Below are positions 33,228 to 42,198 of a stretch of 64,000 nucleotides of DNA, in pieces. The stretch lies in the NCBI GenBank assembly GCA_965220505.1, contig CBDCQE010000001.1, forward strand, positions 1,798,001 to 1,862,000. The letters run 5' to 3'. The stretch comes from Bin87 sp965220505 (lineage in GTDB: Bacteria > Chloroflexota > Dehalococcoidia > Lucifugimonadales > UBA3495). How positions within the stretch are numbered: position 1 is the first letter of the stretch; each line of letters starts with the position of its first letter. Made by a program: the position numbers and the translations under genes. A model generated the notes under the pieces. It saw only the letters and a program-made list of their open reading frames with translations, did not search any database and had not been told where the DNA came from.

Positions 33228-34076
33228 ATGGTCCAGCCCCTACGCTTGACCCCAGACCAGGTCAAACGCTACAGCCGCCACATCATCATGCAGGACGTGG
33301 GTAGCGCCGGTCAGCGCAAGATGATGGAATCCAGCGCGCTGATCATCGGGGCCGGCGGCCTGGGTTCGCCTTCCGCGGTCTACCTGTCCCTGGCCGGCGT
33401 GGGCAAGATCGGCATCGTCGACTTCGACGTCGTTGAACTGTCCAACTTGCAACGGCAGATCCTGCACCACACCCCCGACGTCGGCCGGCCCAAGGTCCAG
33501 TCCGCCAAGGACAACATCCTGTCCTACAACCCCGAGGTCGACGTGGTCCTGCATGAGGCCTGGCTCACTTCGGAAAACGCTTTCGACATCATCGGCCAGT
33601 ACGACATCGTCATCAACGGCGCCGACAATTTCGCCACCCGTTACTTGGTCAACGATGCCTGCTACCTGCTGAACAAGCCTCTCATCGACGGCAGCATCCT
33701 GATCTTCGACGGCCAGGCCACCGTTTTCCTGCCCGGCCAGGGCTGCTACCGCTGCCTCTTCCCGGCCCCGCCCCCTCCCGGCATGGTCCCCAACTGCGCC
33801 GAGGCCGGCGTGCTGGGCGCCCTCACCGGATTGGTTGGTTCAATACAGGCTACCGAGGCTCTCAAGCACATCCTGGGCATCGGCGAAAGCCTCGCCTCCC
33901 GCCTCATGGTCATCGACGCGCTGAGCATGCAGTTCCGCGAGGTCCGGTTGCGCCGCAATCCGGACTGTCCCCTCTGTGGCGACAACCCCACCGTCACGAA
34001 ACTCATCGACTACGAAGTGTTCTGCGGCGTTGCCGAAGCGCCCGAACCGGTCGCCATTGGCGCCGGCGCGCTCTAG
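33228..34076 (+). CDS. moeB: MoeB/ThiF-family E1-like adenylyltransferase
   Basis: A 282-residue adenylyltransferase activating the C-terminus of a ubiquitin-like sulfur carrier protein. It carries RYSRHIIMQDVGSAGQ, nucleotide-binding GAGGLGSPSAVYL, DFDVVELSNLQRQ, GADNFATRYLVNDAC and two zinc pairs (CYRC and CPLC). SD GGAGGA lies before ATG 33228. The neighbouring cysteine synthase points to cysteine synthesis by a protein-thiocarboxylate route rather than molybdopterin, but the small carrier (ThiS/MoaD/CysO) is not found beside it. Confidence 0.9.
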   Translation: MVQPLRLTPDQVKRYSRHIIMQDVGSAGQRKMMESSALIIGAGGLGSPSAVYLSLAGVGKIGIVDFDVVELSNLQRQILHHTPDVGRPKVQSAKDNILSYNPEVDVVLHEAWLTSENAFDIIGQYDIVINGADNFATRYLVNDACYLLNKPLIDGSILIFDGQATVFLPGQGCYRCLFPAPPPPGMVPNCAEAGVLGALTGLVGSIQATEALKHILGIGESLASRLMVIDALSMQFREVRLRRNPDCPLCGDNPTVTKLIDYEVFCGVAEAPEPVAIGAGAL

Positions 34077-34119
34077 TCATCGCAACCAGTTTCCCGAGGC
34101 GATCCGGAGCCCGGCACTA

Positions 34120-35070
34120 ATGACGTACAAGTCCACGTACAAAGGGCTCATTGCCACCATCGGCGATACTCCCCTGGTGGAGTTGCAAAACCTCAGCCCC
34201 AACCCTGAGGTCCGCATCTACGCCAAGCTGGAGGGCCAGAACCCTACCGGCAGCGTCAAAGACCGCATCGGCCTCAAGATGATCGAGCGGGCCGAGGCCG
34301 ACGGCGAGATCTCGCCCAGCCGCACTATCCTGGAACCCACCTCGGGCAACACCGGCATTTCGCTGGCGATGATCGGTCGCCTCAAGGGCTACAAGGTCAA
34401 GGTGGTGATGCCGGAGAACGTCTCCGTGGAGCGCACCCAACTGCTGGAAGCCTACGGCGCGGAGATCGTCTATTCGGACGGTACCCTGGGCACCAACGGC
34501 AGCGTCGTCATGGCGCAGGAAATGGTGGAGAAAAACCCTCACGACTACCTGATGCTCTACCAGTACGGTAACGACGGCAACCCGGACGCCCACTACGAGG
34601 GCACCGGCCAGGAGATCGTCGAGGCGCTGCCCGAAGTCGACGTGTTCGTAGCCGGTCTGGGCACCGGGGGCACCCTGATGGGCAACGCGCGCCGTCTCAA
34701 GGAGCATCGCAGCGACATCAAGATCATCGCCGTCGCCCCGGAACCGGACGATTTCATCTCCGGCCTCCGTCGGCTGGAAGACGGGTTCATCCCTCCGATC
34801 CTCGACATCAACCTGCTGGACAACCGCCTCCTGGTCAACAGCTTCGACTCCTTCTACATGACCAAGGAGTTGATGGACAAGGAAGGGATTTTCGCCGGCA
34901 TTTCCTCCGGGTCCGTCATCGCCGGCGCTCTGAAACACGCCGAGCGCATGGAAAGCGGGCACGTGGTTTGCCTCCTCGCCGACGGCGGGTGGAAGTACCT
35001 GAGCAGCCAGTTGTGGACCCGCGATTACGAAACCCTCGCCCAGGAGGCTCAGGGCAAGATCTGGTGGTAG
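34120..35070 (+). CDS. cysM: Cysteine synthase (CysM/CysK family)
   Basis: A 316-residue fold-type II PLP enzyme making cysteine from an activated serine. Motifs: EGQNPTGSVKDRIG (PLP lysine), PTSGNTGISLAMIG, VDVFVAGLGTGGTLMG, IFAGISSGSVIAGALK. It resembles the CysM type that can take sulfide from a thiocarboxylated carrier protein. It follows moeB by 43 bp, probably co-transcribed. Choice between CysK and CysM is not certain. An SD GGAG sits 11 bp before ATG 34120. Confidence 0.88.
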   Translation: MTYKSTYKGLIATIGDTPLVELQNLSPNPEVRIYAKLEGQNPTGSVKDRIGLKMIERAEADGEISPSRTILEPTSGNTGISLAMIGRLKGYKVKVVMPENVSVERTQLLEAYGAEIVYSDGTLGTNGSVVMAQEMVEKNPHDYLMLYQYGNDGNPDAHYEGTGQEIVEALPEVDVFVAGLGTGGTLMGNARRLKEHRSDIKIIAVAPEPDDFISGLRRLEDGFIPPILDINLLDNRLLVNSFDSFYMTKELMDKEGIFAGISSGSVIAGALKHAERMESGHVVCLLADGGWKYLSSQLWTRDYETLAQEAQGKIWW

Positions 35071-35119
35071 CGGCAGGTCGAACCGACTTTGCCGGCCCGG
35101 CGGATCGCGATTATCGCCC

Positions 35120-35148
35120 TTGCCCCGCCCCAATGCCGATGCTATAAT
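35120..35148 (+). promoter_or_regulatory. Promoter of the nusA operon
   Basis: TTGCCC, 17 bp, then TATAAT with an upstream TG (extended -10). It lies about 160 bp before nusA and is the best promoter in this gap. Confidence 0.6.
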
Positions 35149-35225
35149 GCGCGCACATCACGCCCCGCTGCCGGGCAAAGTGAGAGACCCTCACCAACTT
35201 GGCAGCGAGCGGTTCACGGGATTAA

Positions 35226-35248
35226 AAAGCGGGGCGGATACCCGCTTT
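35226..35248 (+). other. Hairpin in the nusA leader
   Basis: AAAGCGGG/CCCGCTTT forms a perfect 8-bp stem around a 7-nt loop about 60 bp before nusA. A short T/A stretch follows. It may be a terminator or attenuator controlling nusA; it lies downstream of the promoter. Confidence 0.5.
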
Positions 35249-35309
35249 ATTGCTGTGAATAGGATGCACGTCAGATCACTGTCGGCGGCGCGCCCGGCGG
35301 AGGATAACG

Positions 35310-37130
35310 ATGAAAAGCGATTTCATGATGGCGTTGAATCAACTGTCCGCCGAGCGGGGCCTGCGCAAAGAACTGGTCCTGGATAAGGTGGAAGTCGCGC
35401 TGGCCACCGCTTTCCGCCGCGACCGCGTGGCCGGCTCCCAGAACCTGACCGTCAAACTGAACCCGAATACCGGCGACATCAGCATTTTCCCGCTGCGTAG
35501 CGTCGTCGAAGAAATCGAGGACCCTGAGACCGAGATCGCCCTCGCGGACGCGTTGCGGATACAACCGTCGGCCGAGATCGGCAGCGAGATATCCGAAGAC
35601 GAGGAAGTTTCCTACGACACCAGCCGCATCTCCGCCCAGACCGCCCGACAGGTCCTCATGCAGGGCCTCCGAGAAGCAGAGCGCGAAAAGATCTTCGAGG
35701 AATACTCCGCGTACCAGGGCGAAATAATCAGCGGCAGCGTGGAAAGCATCGAGAAAGGCCCGACCGTATTCATCAACCTCAACCCCCACCAGGCCCAGAG
35801 TCAGAACCGCGCCCGTGGCGTCATGCGTCCGGACAATCAGGTCGGCAGCGAACGGTATCGCAAGAACCAGTCGCTGAAAGTCCTCCTGGTGGAGGTTCAG
35901 CAAACCACCCGCGGCCCCGAGGTTGTGGTCAGCCGCGCCCATCGTGACCTGCTCCGCCGCCTCATGGAGGCCGAGGTTCCCGAAATCGGCAACGGCACCG
36001 TCGAAATCAGGGCCATAGCCCGCGACCCCGGCGTCCGCAGCAAGGTCGCCGTGTCCTCCCACCAGGACGGCGTCGACCCCGTCGGCTCCTGCATCGGCCT
36101 GCGAGGTAACCGCATCCAGAGCGTGGTCAACGAACTCCAGGGCGAAAAGATCGACGTGATCGAGTGGGATCCAAACCCCCGCGTGCTGATCTCCCGCGCC
36201 CTGAGCCCCGCCGACGTTGGCGGCGTCGACCTTGACCCGGACGAGAACACCGCCTACGTGGTCGTGCCCGAGAGCCAGATGTCGTTGGCCATCGGACGAG
36301 ACGGCCAAAACGCACGTTTGGCCGCGCGGCTTTCGGGTTGGCGGTTGGATATCAAGAACGTGGAGCAATGGGAGGCCCTGCGGTCGGCTCGCGCTGCCGA
36401 GGCGGCCCGCATCGCTGCCGCCCAGGCCGAAGCCGCCGAGGAAGCCGCCCGCATCGCCGCCGCCGAAGCCGAGGCCGCCGCCGCGGCCGCTGAGGTAGCA
36501 GCGCCGGCGGATCCGGAGCCGGAAACGGTGGAACTGGCGCCCGTGGCAGACGTCGTCGCCGAAGCCGAAGCCCTGCTCGAACCGGCCCCCGTCTCCGAAA
36601 CCGTCCAGGCAGAAATCGAAAGTCTCATCCCCGAGGAAGTCGTTGCTCCGGCAGAAGCCGAACCGGAACCCGTGGCGGAGCCCGTCGCGGCCGAACCCCA
36701 GGAAATCGTCGCCGCAACCTCAACCGAGCCGGACCAGGTTCCGGATGTCGAAGTCGACGAGGACGCGTTGCTGGAGGCGCTGATGGCCGAAGAGGAAGCA
36801 GCAGCGGCCGCTGCTGAACTCGACGCCGCAGACGACGAATCGGTCGGTCTCAGCGTCGACGCTCTGGAAAGCCTGACCATCGACGACGTAGTGGAAGAGT
36901 TCGACGAAGACGAAGAAGAATTCGAGGACGACGATGAGGAGGCAGATCCCGAAATGGCCGAACTCCTCGCCGGTCTTCCCAATCTCGCGCCGGACGCTGG
37001 CAAGATCAGGTTCGCAGAAGACATCGTCGGAGACTTCAGGGGCGGCGACCGCCGGCGCCGGCGCGGCGGCGGCAACCGTCGCGGTGGTAATGTTCCGGGC
37101 GCTCGCGGACCCGGACCGCGCCGCCGGTAA
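35310..37130 (+). CDS. nusA: Transcription termination/antitermination factor NusA with long extension
   Basis: A 606-residue NusA. The core (residues 1 to about 360) holds the N-terminal RNA-polymerase-binding domain (VEVALATAFRRDRVAGSQNLTV, in parts), S1 (GSVESIEKGPTVFINLN), and KH1-KH2 (GVRSKVAVSS, DPVGSCIGLRGNRIQSVVNELQGEKIDVIEW in pieces, AIGRDGQNARLAARL). About 245 further residues follow: an Ala/Glu-rich coiled stretch, an acidic middle and a basic GGNRRGG-RR tail. This extension is much longer than the AR repeats of E. coli NusA. A GGAGG lies before ATG 35310. No rimP precedes it. Confidence 0.95.
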   Translation: MKSDFMMALNQLSAERGLRKELVLDKVEVALATAFRRDRVAGSQNLTVKLNPNTGDISIFPLRSVVEEIEDPETEIALADALRIQPSAEIGSEISEDEEVSYDTSRISAQTARQVLMQGLREAEREKIFEEYSAYQGEIISGSVESIEKGPTVFINLNPHQAQSQNRARGVMRPDNQVGSERYRKNQSLKVLLVEVQQTTRGPEVVVSRAHRDLLRRLMEAEVPEIGNGTVEIRAIARDPGVRSKVAVSSHQDGVDPVGSCIGLRGNRIQSVVNELQGEKIDVIEWDPNPRVLISRALSPADVGGVDLDPDENTAYVVVPESQMSLAIGRDGQNARLAARLSGWRLDIKNVEQWEALRSARAAEAARIAAAQAEAAEEAARIAAAEAEAAAAAAEVAAPADPEPETVELAPVADVVAEAEALLEPAPVSETVQAEIESLIPEEVVAPAEAEPEPVAEPVAAEPQEIVAATSTEPDQVPDVEVDEDALLEALMAEEEAAAAAAELDAADDESVGLSVDALESLTIDDVVEEFDEDEEEFEDDDEEADPEMAELLAGLPNLAPDAGKIRFAEDIVGDFRGGDRRRRRGGGNRRGGNVPGARGPGPRRR

Positions 37131-37191
37131 GCCGCGTCGATCTCCCAATCCAACCCTTGTCCTACGCTATGCATTGGCCAGGTAATCGCAA

Positions 37192-37527
37192 ATTCCGAAA
37201 CAGCGCCACATCCCTGAACGCAGTTGTATCGCCTGCGGTCACAAGAAACCGAAAGGCGATTTGATCAGGCTCGTCCGCACGCCTGACGGTGAAGTGCGGC
37301 CCGATACCACCGGACGCGCCAACGGCAGGGGCGTCTATCTGTGCCACCAGGCAACGTGCTGGGAAAAAGGTCTGGCTCGCCGTTCGCTGGAGCGCGGACT
37401 GCGTAACCCGGTTTCCAACACGGACCTTGACGCTCTGAAACGGTATTTCATTGAAACTGTCGCGCCCGGCGCCTACCACGCCGGGCCCGGGACCGCCAGC
37501 AGTGCGGTTCGGGAAACGGAAGGCTGA
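37192..37527 (+). CDS. ylxR: YlxR family RNA-binding protein, apparent ATT start
   Basis: A protein of 111 residues: RHIPERSCIACG, KKPKGDLIRLVRTPDGEVRPDTTGRANGRGVYLC, CWEKGLARRSLERGL. All family motifs are present, including SCIACG. In the same frame the nearest stop is TAA 37183-37185, and no ATG, GTG or TTG lies between it and the domain, but an ATT at 37192 does, with AGGT about 9 bp ahead. Translation probably starts at ATT. It lies between nusA and infB, its usual place. Confidence 0.8.
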   Translation: MPKQRHIPERSCIACGHKKPKGDLIRLVRTPDGEVRPDTTGRANGRGVYLCHQATCWEKGLARRSLERGLRNPVSNTDLDALKRYFIETVAPGAYHAGPGTASSAVRETEG

Positions 37528-37584
37528 TCCCGCGCGGGGGACGACCTCGCGTGGACGGCAATTCCGCTGGAGGAGGTGCTACCC

Positions 37585-39393
<1,809 letters not shown>

Positions 39394-39422
39394 CGGTCCG
39401 ACGGACACTGCGAGGTTTACCC

Positions 39423-39815
39423 ATGGCGGACCGCAGACGAATGGAGCGAGTCAATGGGCTCCTCCGCGAAGAGATCGCCGGCCTGCTGGCTTCCCAGGTC
39501 AACGACCCTCGCCTGCAAGGCATCATCACCATTACCCAGGTGCGCACCGCGTCGGACCTGCGCAGCGCCCGGGTCTACGTCAGCGTGATGGGCGCCGAAG
39601 CCGTCCGCCAGGAAGCCCTGGCCGGGATCCAATCCTCCGCATCCTACCTGCGGCGGGAGTTGCGCAGTCGCGTCACCCTGCGCCACGTGCCGTTCCTCAC
39701 CTTCCAGTTGGACGATGCCATGCTTGAGGCCGATCGCCTGATGCAGCTGATCGACGATCTCGAGGTCCCCGACGAATCGGCGGACGACGCCCAGGCCTGG
39801 GCCGGTCGCGCGTGA
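39423..39815 (+). CDS. rbfA: Ribosome-binding factor A
   Basis: A 130-residue KH-like protein for 16S 5'-end maturation: MERVNGLLREEIAGLLASQVNDPRL, ITQVRTASDLRSARVYVSVMG, LRRELRSRVTLRHVPFLTFQLDDA (in pieces). The stop overlaps the truB GTG start by GTGA. It is 29 bp after infB in one transcription unit. Confidence 0.95.
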   Translation: MADRRRMERVNGLLREEIAGLLASQVNDPRLQGIITITQVRTASDLRSARVYVSVMGAEAVRQEALAGIQSSASYLRRELRSRVTLRHVPFLTFQLDDAMLEADRLMQLIDDLEVPDESADDAQAWAGRA

Positions 39816-40798
39816 GACAATGCCTGCTGGTGAATATGCCTGCTGGTGAACATCGGCGTCCGGCTATCAACGGATTCCTTAACCTCCACAAACCGGTCGG
39901 CATCACCTCCATGGACGCCGTCCGGCGCGTGAAGCGTGTCACCGGGCAGCGTCGCAAAGTCGGCCACGCCGGTACCCTGGATCCCCTGGCGGAGGGGGTG
40001 CTGCCCATCTGCTTCGGACAGGCCACTCGCCTCATGGAGATGGTGGTCGCGGGTTGGAAGCGGTACCGCATGACAGTTCGATTAGGCGCCGTCAGCAACA
40101 CCTATGATGCCGAAGGCGAGATCGCCGAAATCGCCGACCCATCCGCGTTGACCCGCGGGGACATTGCCGCGTCACTCCGCAATTTCGTCGGCGAAATCGA
40201 CCAACTGCCCCCCATGTACAGCGCGGTCAAAATCGACGGCCACCGGCTGTACGATCTGGCCCGCGCCGGTCGCCAGATTGAGCGCTCTCCGCGCCGCGTG
40301 TCCGTCCGCTCGATTGACATCGACGACATCGACCTGCCTTTCGCCACTTTTACCGTTGAGTGCGGTAAGGGAACATATCTCCGTTCCATCGCCCACGACC
40401 TTGGCCAAACCCTCGGATGCGGCGCCTACGTGACCGAGTTGACCCGTCTTTCCTGTGGCCGGTTTCGGGGCACCGAAGGCATCACCCCGGACGCTCTGGA
40501 GCAGGCCGCCGCCTCGGGGGATTGGACGCGCCACCTGCATCCCATCGATTGGGCATTGCGGGAATTGCCGGCCACGCAGGTCGACGCCGGCCTCGCCTGG
40601 GCCGTGCGCAACGGCCAGACCATCGTCGTCGGACCCGCACGAATTGACCAATCGGAACCAGGGTTGTGGCGCATCTACGGCCCCGATGGAGTATTCCTCG
40701 CACTGGCGCGTTCTGAGCCCGAGGGTCGCTTGGCGCCGACCCGAGTGTTCGACCTTCCCGAACCTTCCCCCTACGCCCCCAACGCCGTTCCCCTGTGA
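39812..40798 (+). CDS. truB: tRNA pseudouridine-55 synthase TruB
   Basis: Makes pseudouridine-55 in tRNA. The 328-residue protein contains GFLNLHKPVGITSMDAV, KVGHAGTLDPLAEGVLPIC (catalytic Asp), YRMTVRLGAVSNTYDAEGE, PMYSAVKIDGHRLYDLAR, GTYLRSIAHDLG, LTRLSCGRF and a C-terminal PUA-like part. GTG 39812 overlaps the rbfA stop; ATG 39836 is an alternative in frame, and lies at a tandem duplication. Confidence 0.95.
   Translation: MRQCLLVNMPAGEHRRPAINGFLNLHKPVGITSMDAVRRVKRVTGQRRKVGHAGTLDPLAEGVLPICFGQATRLMEMVVAGWKRYRMTVRLGAVSNTYDAEGEIAEIADPSALTRGDIAASLRNFVGEIDQLPPMYSAVKIDGHRLYDLARAGRQIERSPRRVSVRSIDIDDIDLPFATFTVECGKGTYLRSIAHDLGQTLGCGAYVTELTRLSCGRFRGTEGITPDALEQAAASGDWTRHLHPIDWALRELPATQVDAGLAWAVRNGQTIVVGPARIDQSEPGLWRIYGPDGVFLALARSEPEGRLAPTRVFDLPEPSPYAPNAVPL
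39820..39850 (+). repeat. Tandem 16-bp duplication at the truB start
   Basis: The 15-base unit ATGCCTGCTGGTGAA occurs twice, one base apart (39820-39834 and 39836-39850). The 16-bp period is not a multiple of three, so only the second ATG is in the truB frame. Confidence 0.7.
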
Positions 40799-40810
40799 AC
40801 CCTGCGCGCT

Positions 40811-41122
40811 ATGACAGTCGCCGAACTCCCGTGCCAACGGTGCGGACGGCCCACGGCCACCAACGCCAGCTTCACCTTCCGCCCCCGCGGCGTGGCAGCG
40901 GGGATAACCAAGTGCTTGCGTTGCGCCCTGCGTCACTGGCCCATGTTGCGCCGGTCGTTAATCGCCAGCGCCGTGGTGGGCACGGCCCTCACGGCGCTGA
41001 ATCAGGGTGACGCCATCCTCGCCGGCAATCTGGCCGGCGCGCTGGCATGGAAAATTCCGCTGACCTACTGCGTTCCCTTCCTGGTGGCCACCTACGGAGC
41101 CCTGGCCAACAGTCGCAACTGA
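40811..41122 (+). CDS. NrtS-like protein with zinc-ribbon N-terminus
   Basis: A 103-residue protein with two parts. Residues about 8-41 have two CxxC pairs (CQRC and CLRC), a zinc ribbon. Residues about 46-98 hold two TM helices with SLIASAVVGTALTALNQGDAILAG and IPLTYCVPFLVATYGAL, the NrtS nitrate/nitrite transporter fold. NrtS usually lacks the ribbon. Starts 13 bp after truB, so it may be read from that operon. The transport role is inferred from family resemblance. Confidence 0.68.
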   Translation: MTVAELPCQRCGRPTATNASFTFRPRGVAAGITKCLRCALRHWPMLRRSLIASAVVGTALTALNQGDAILAGNLAGALAWKIPLTYCVPFLVATYGALANSRN

Positions 41123-41136
41123 TAGCGCCGCGCGTG

Positions 41137-41790
41137 CTAGAACTGCCGCAACACTTCCACCACGCGACCTTTGACCTCCACGTTGTCCGCCGAGACGTAG
41201 ATCGGGTCCATGGTGCTGTTTGCTGGTTGTAGCCGGACCTGGTCGCCCTCGCGGAAAAACTTCTTGAGGGTCGCCTCTTCCTCTTCCTTCAGCCAGGCCA
41301 CCACCATTTCCCCGTTGCGGGCCGTGGTGGTCGGCTTGATAACCACCACATCGCCATCGTCGATCAAAGCGTCGATCATCGACGTGCCCTTGACCGACAG
41401 GGCGTACAGCGTGCCGTGCCGCTTTTTGAGGTCCGGGCGCACTTCCACGATGTCGAATTCCGCAGCCGAGCCAACTCCTTCGGAGGAGAAAGCCGGTATC
41501 GGTTCGCCCGCGGCGATGCTGCCCACTATCTGTACCCGCGCGGCGCCATTGGCCACCGGCAGGCCGGTCTCGTCCAGCAACTCGATCCCGCGTGCCACCT
41601 CCGAGCGTCGTTTCAGATACCCGTCCCGTTCCATCAGCCGCAGGTTGTAGTCCACCACCGAAGTGCTGCTGATATCGCAACCGCGCTGAATGTCCCGCAC
41701 CGTGGGCGGGATGCCGTTATCGTCCAGGAACTGCCCGATGAAATCCAGGATTTGCTGTTGTCGTGGCCTCAGATTTTTTTTCGGTGGCAT
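41137..41790 (-). CDS. lexA: LexA repressor
   Basis: A 217-residue SOS repressor: winged-helix DNA-binding domain (RPRQQQILDFIGQFLDDNG, PTVRDIQRGC), self-cleavage site Ala-Gly in SIAAGEPIPA, Ser-Met in VKGTSMIDALIDDGDVVVI and Lys within EEEATLKKFF. It represses DNA-damage genes and itself. ATG 41790 is used; GGAGGT precedes it. A promoter lies 60-90 bp upstream. It is convergent with the truB operon. Confidence 0.96.
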   Translation of the reverse strand: MPPKKNLRPRQQQILDFIGQFLDDNGIPPTVRDIQRGCDISSTSVVDYNLRLMERDGYLKRRSEVARGIELLDETGLPVANGAARVQIVGSIAAGEPIPAFSSEGVGSAAEFDIVEVRPDLKKRHGTLYALSVKGTSMIDALIDDGDVVVIKPTTTARNGEMVVAWLKEEEEATLKKFFREGDQVRLQPANSTMDPIYVSADNVEVKGRVVEVLRQF

Positions 41791-41849
41791 ACGGGCTACC
41801 TCCACACCTTGTGTACTCTCCGCATCGCAAACTAATGTTCGGCACCGAT

Positions 41850-41878
41850 ATGCTAATGAATCCGCAACGGGTTGTCAA
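41850..41878 (-). promoter_or_regulatory. lexA promoter
   Basis: On the minus strand, TTGACA (41873-41878), 17 bp, TAGCAT (41850-41855). Two CTAATG direct repeats 21 bp apart (41832 and 41853) overlap the -10 region and may be an operator. Confidence 0.55.
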
Positions 41879-42198
41879 CACGTCTCGTTCATCAGATCGG
41901 GGCTATCGCATATGAAATTATAACGGCGTCACTCCAGCTTTCGCCGGAATGGCAGTGGTCAAACAGTTCGTATGCGATCGCCCTGACTATGACACGGTGG
42001 GCGAAAGCCCTGCTGTGGACACTGGACAAGAGATGGGCGACGCTTTGGCACCGGACGTCCGGGCGACCTGGGCAGAGATCTACGGACTTCTGGCCGGCGT
42101 AATGGAGGAAGCGGCATACGGGTAGCCCGGGCGAGGCGAAGCCCACGCGACACAGTAGGCTGCGCCCTACGCTGCGCCGGTTGCCAGGAGGATCAATC
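41879..42198. other. Gene-free gap with REP-like element
   Basis: About 320 bp between lexA and the sugar-dehydrogenase-like gene. It contains the REP-like ACTCCAGCTTTCGCCGGAAT (41931-41950) related to the elements at 24420 and 53661. Nothing else is recognised. Confidence 0.5.
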
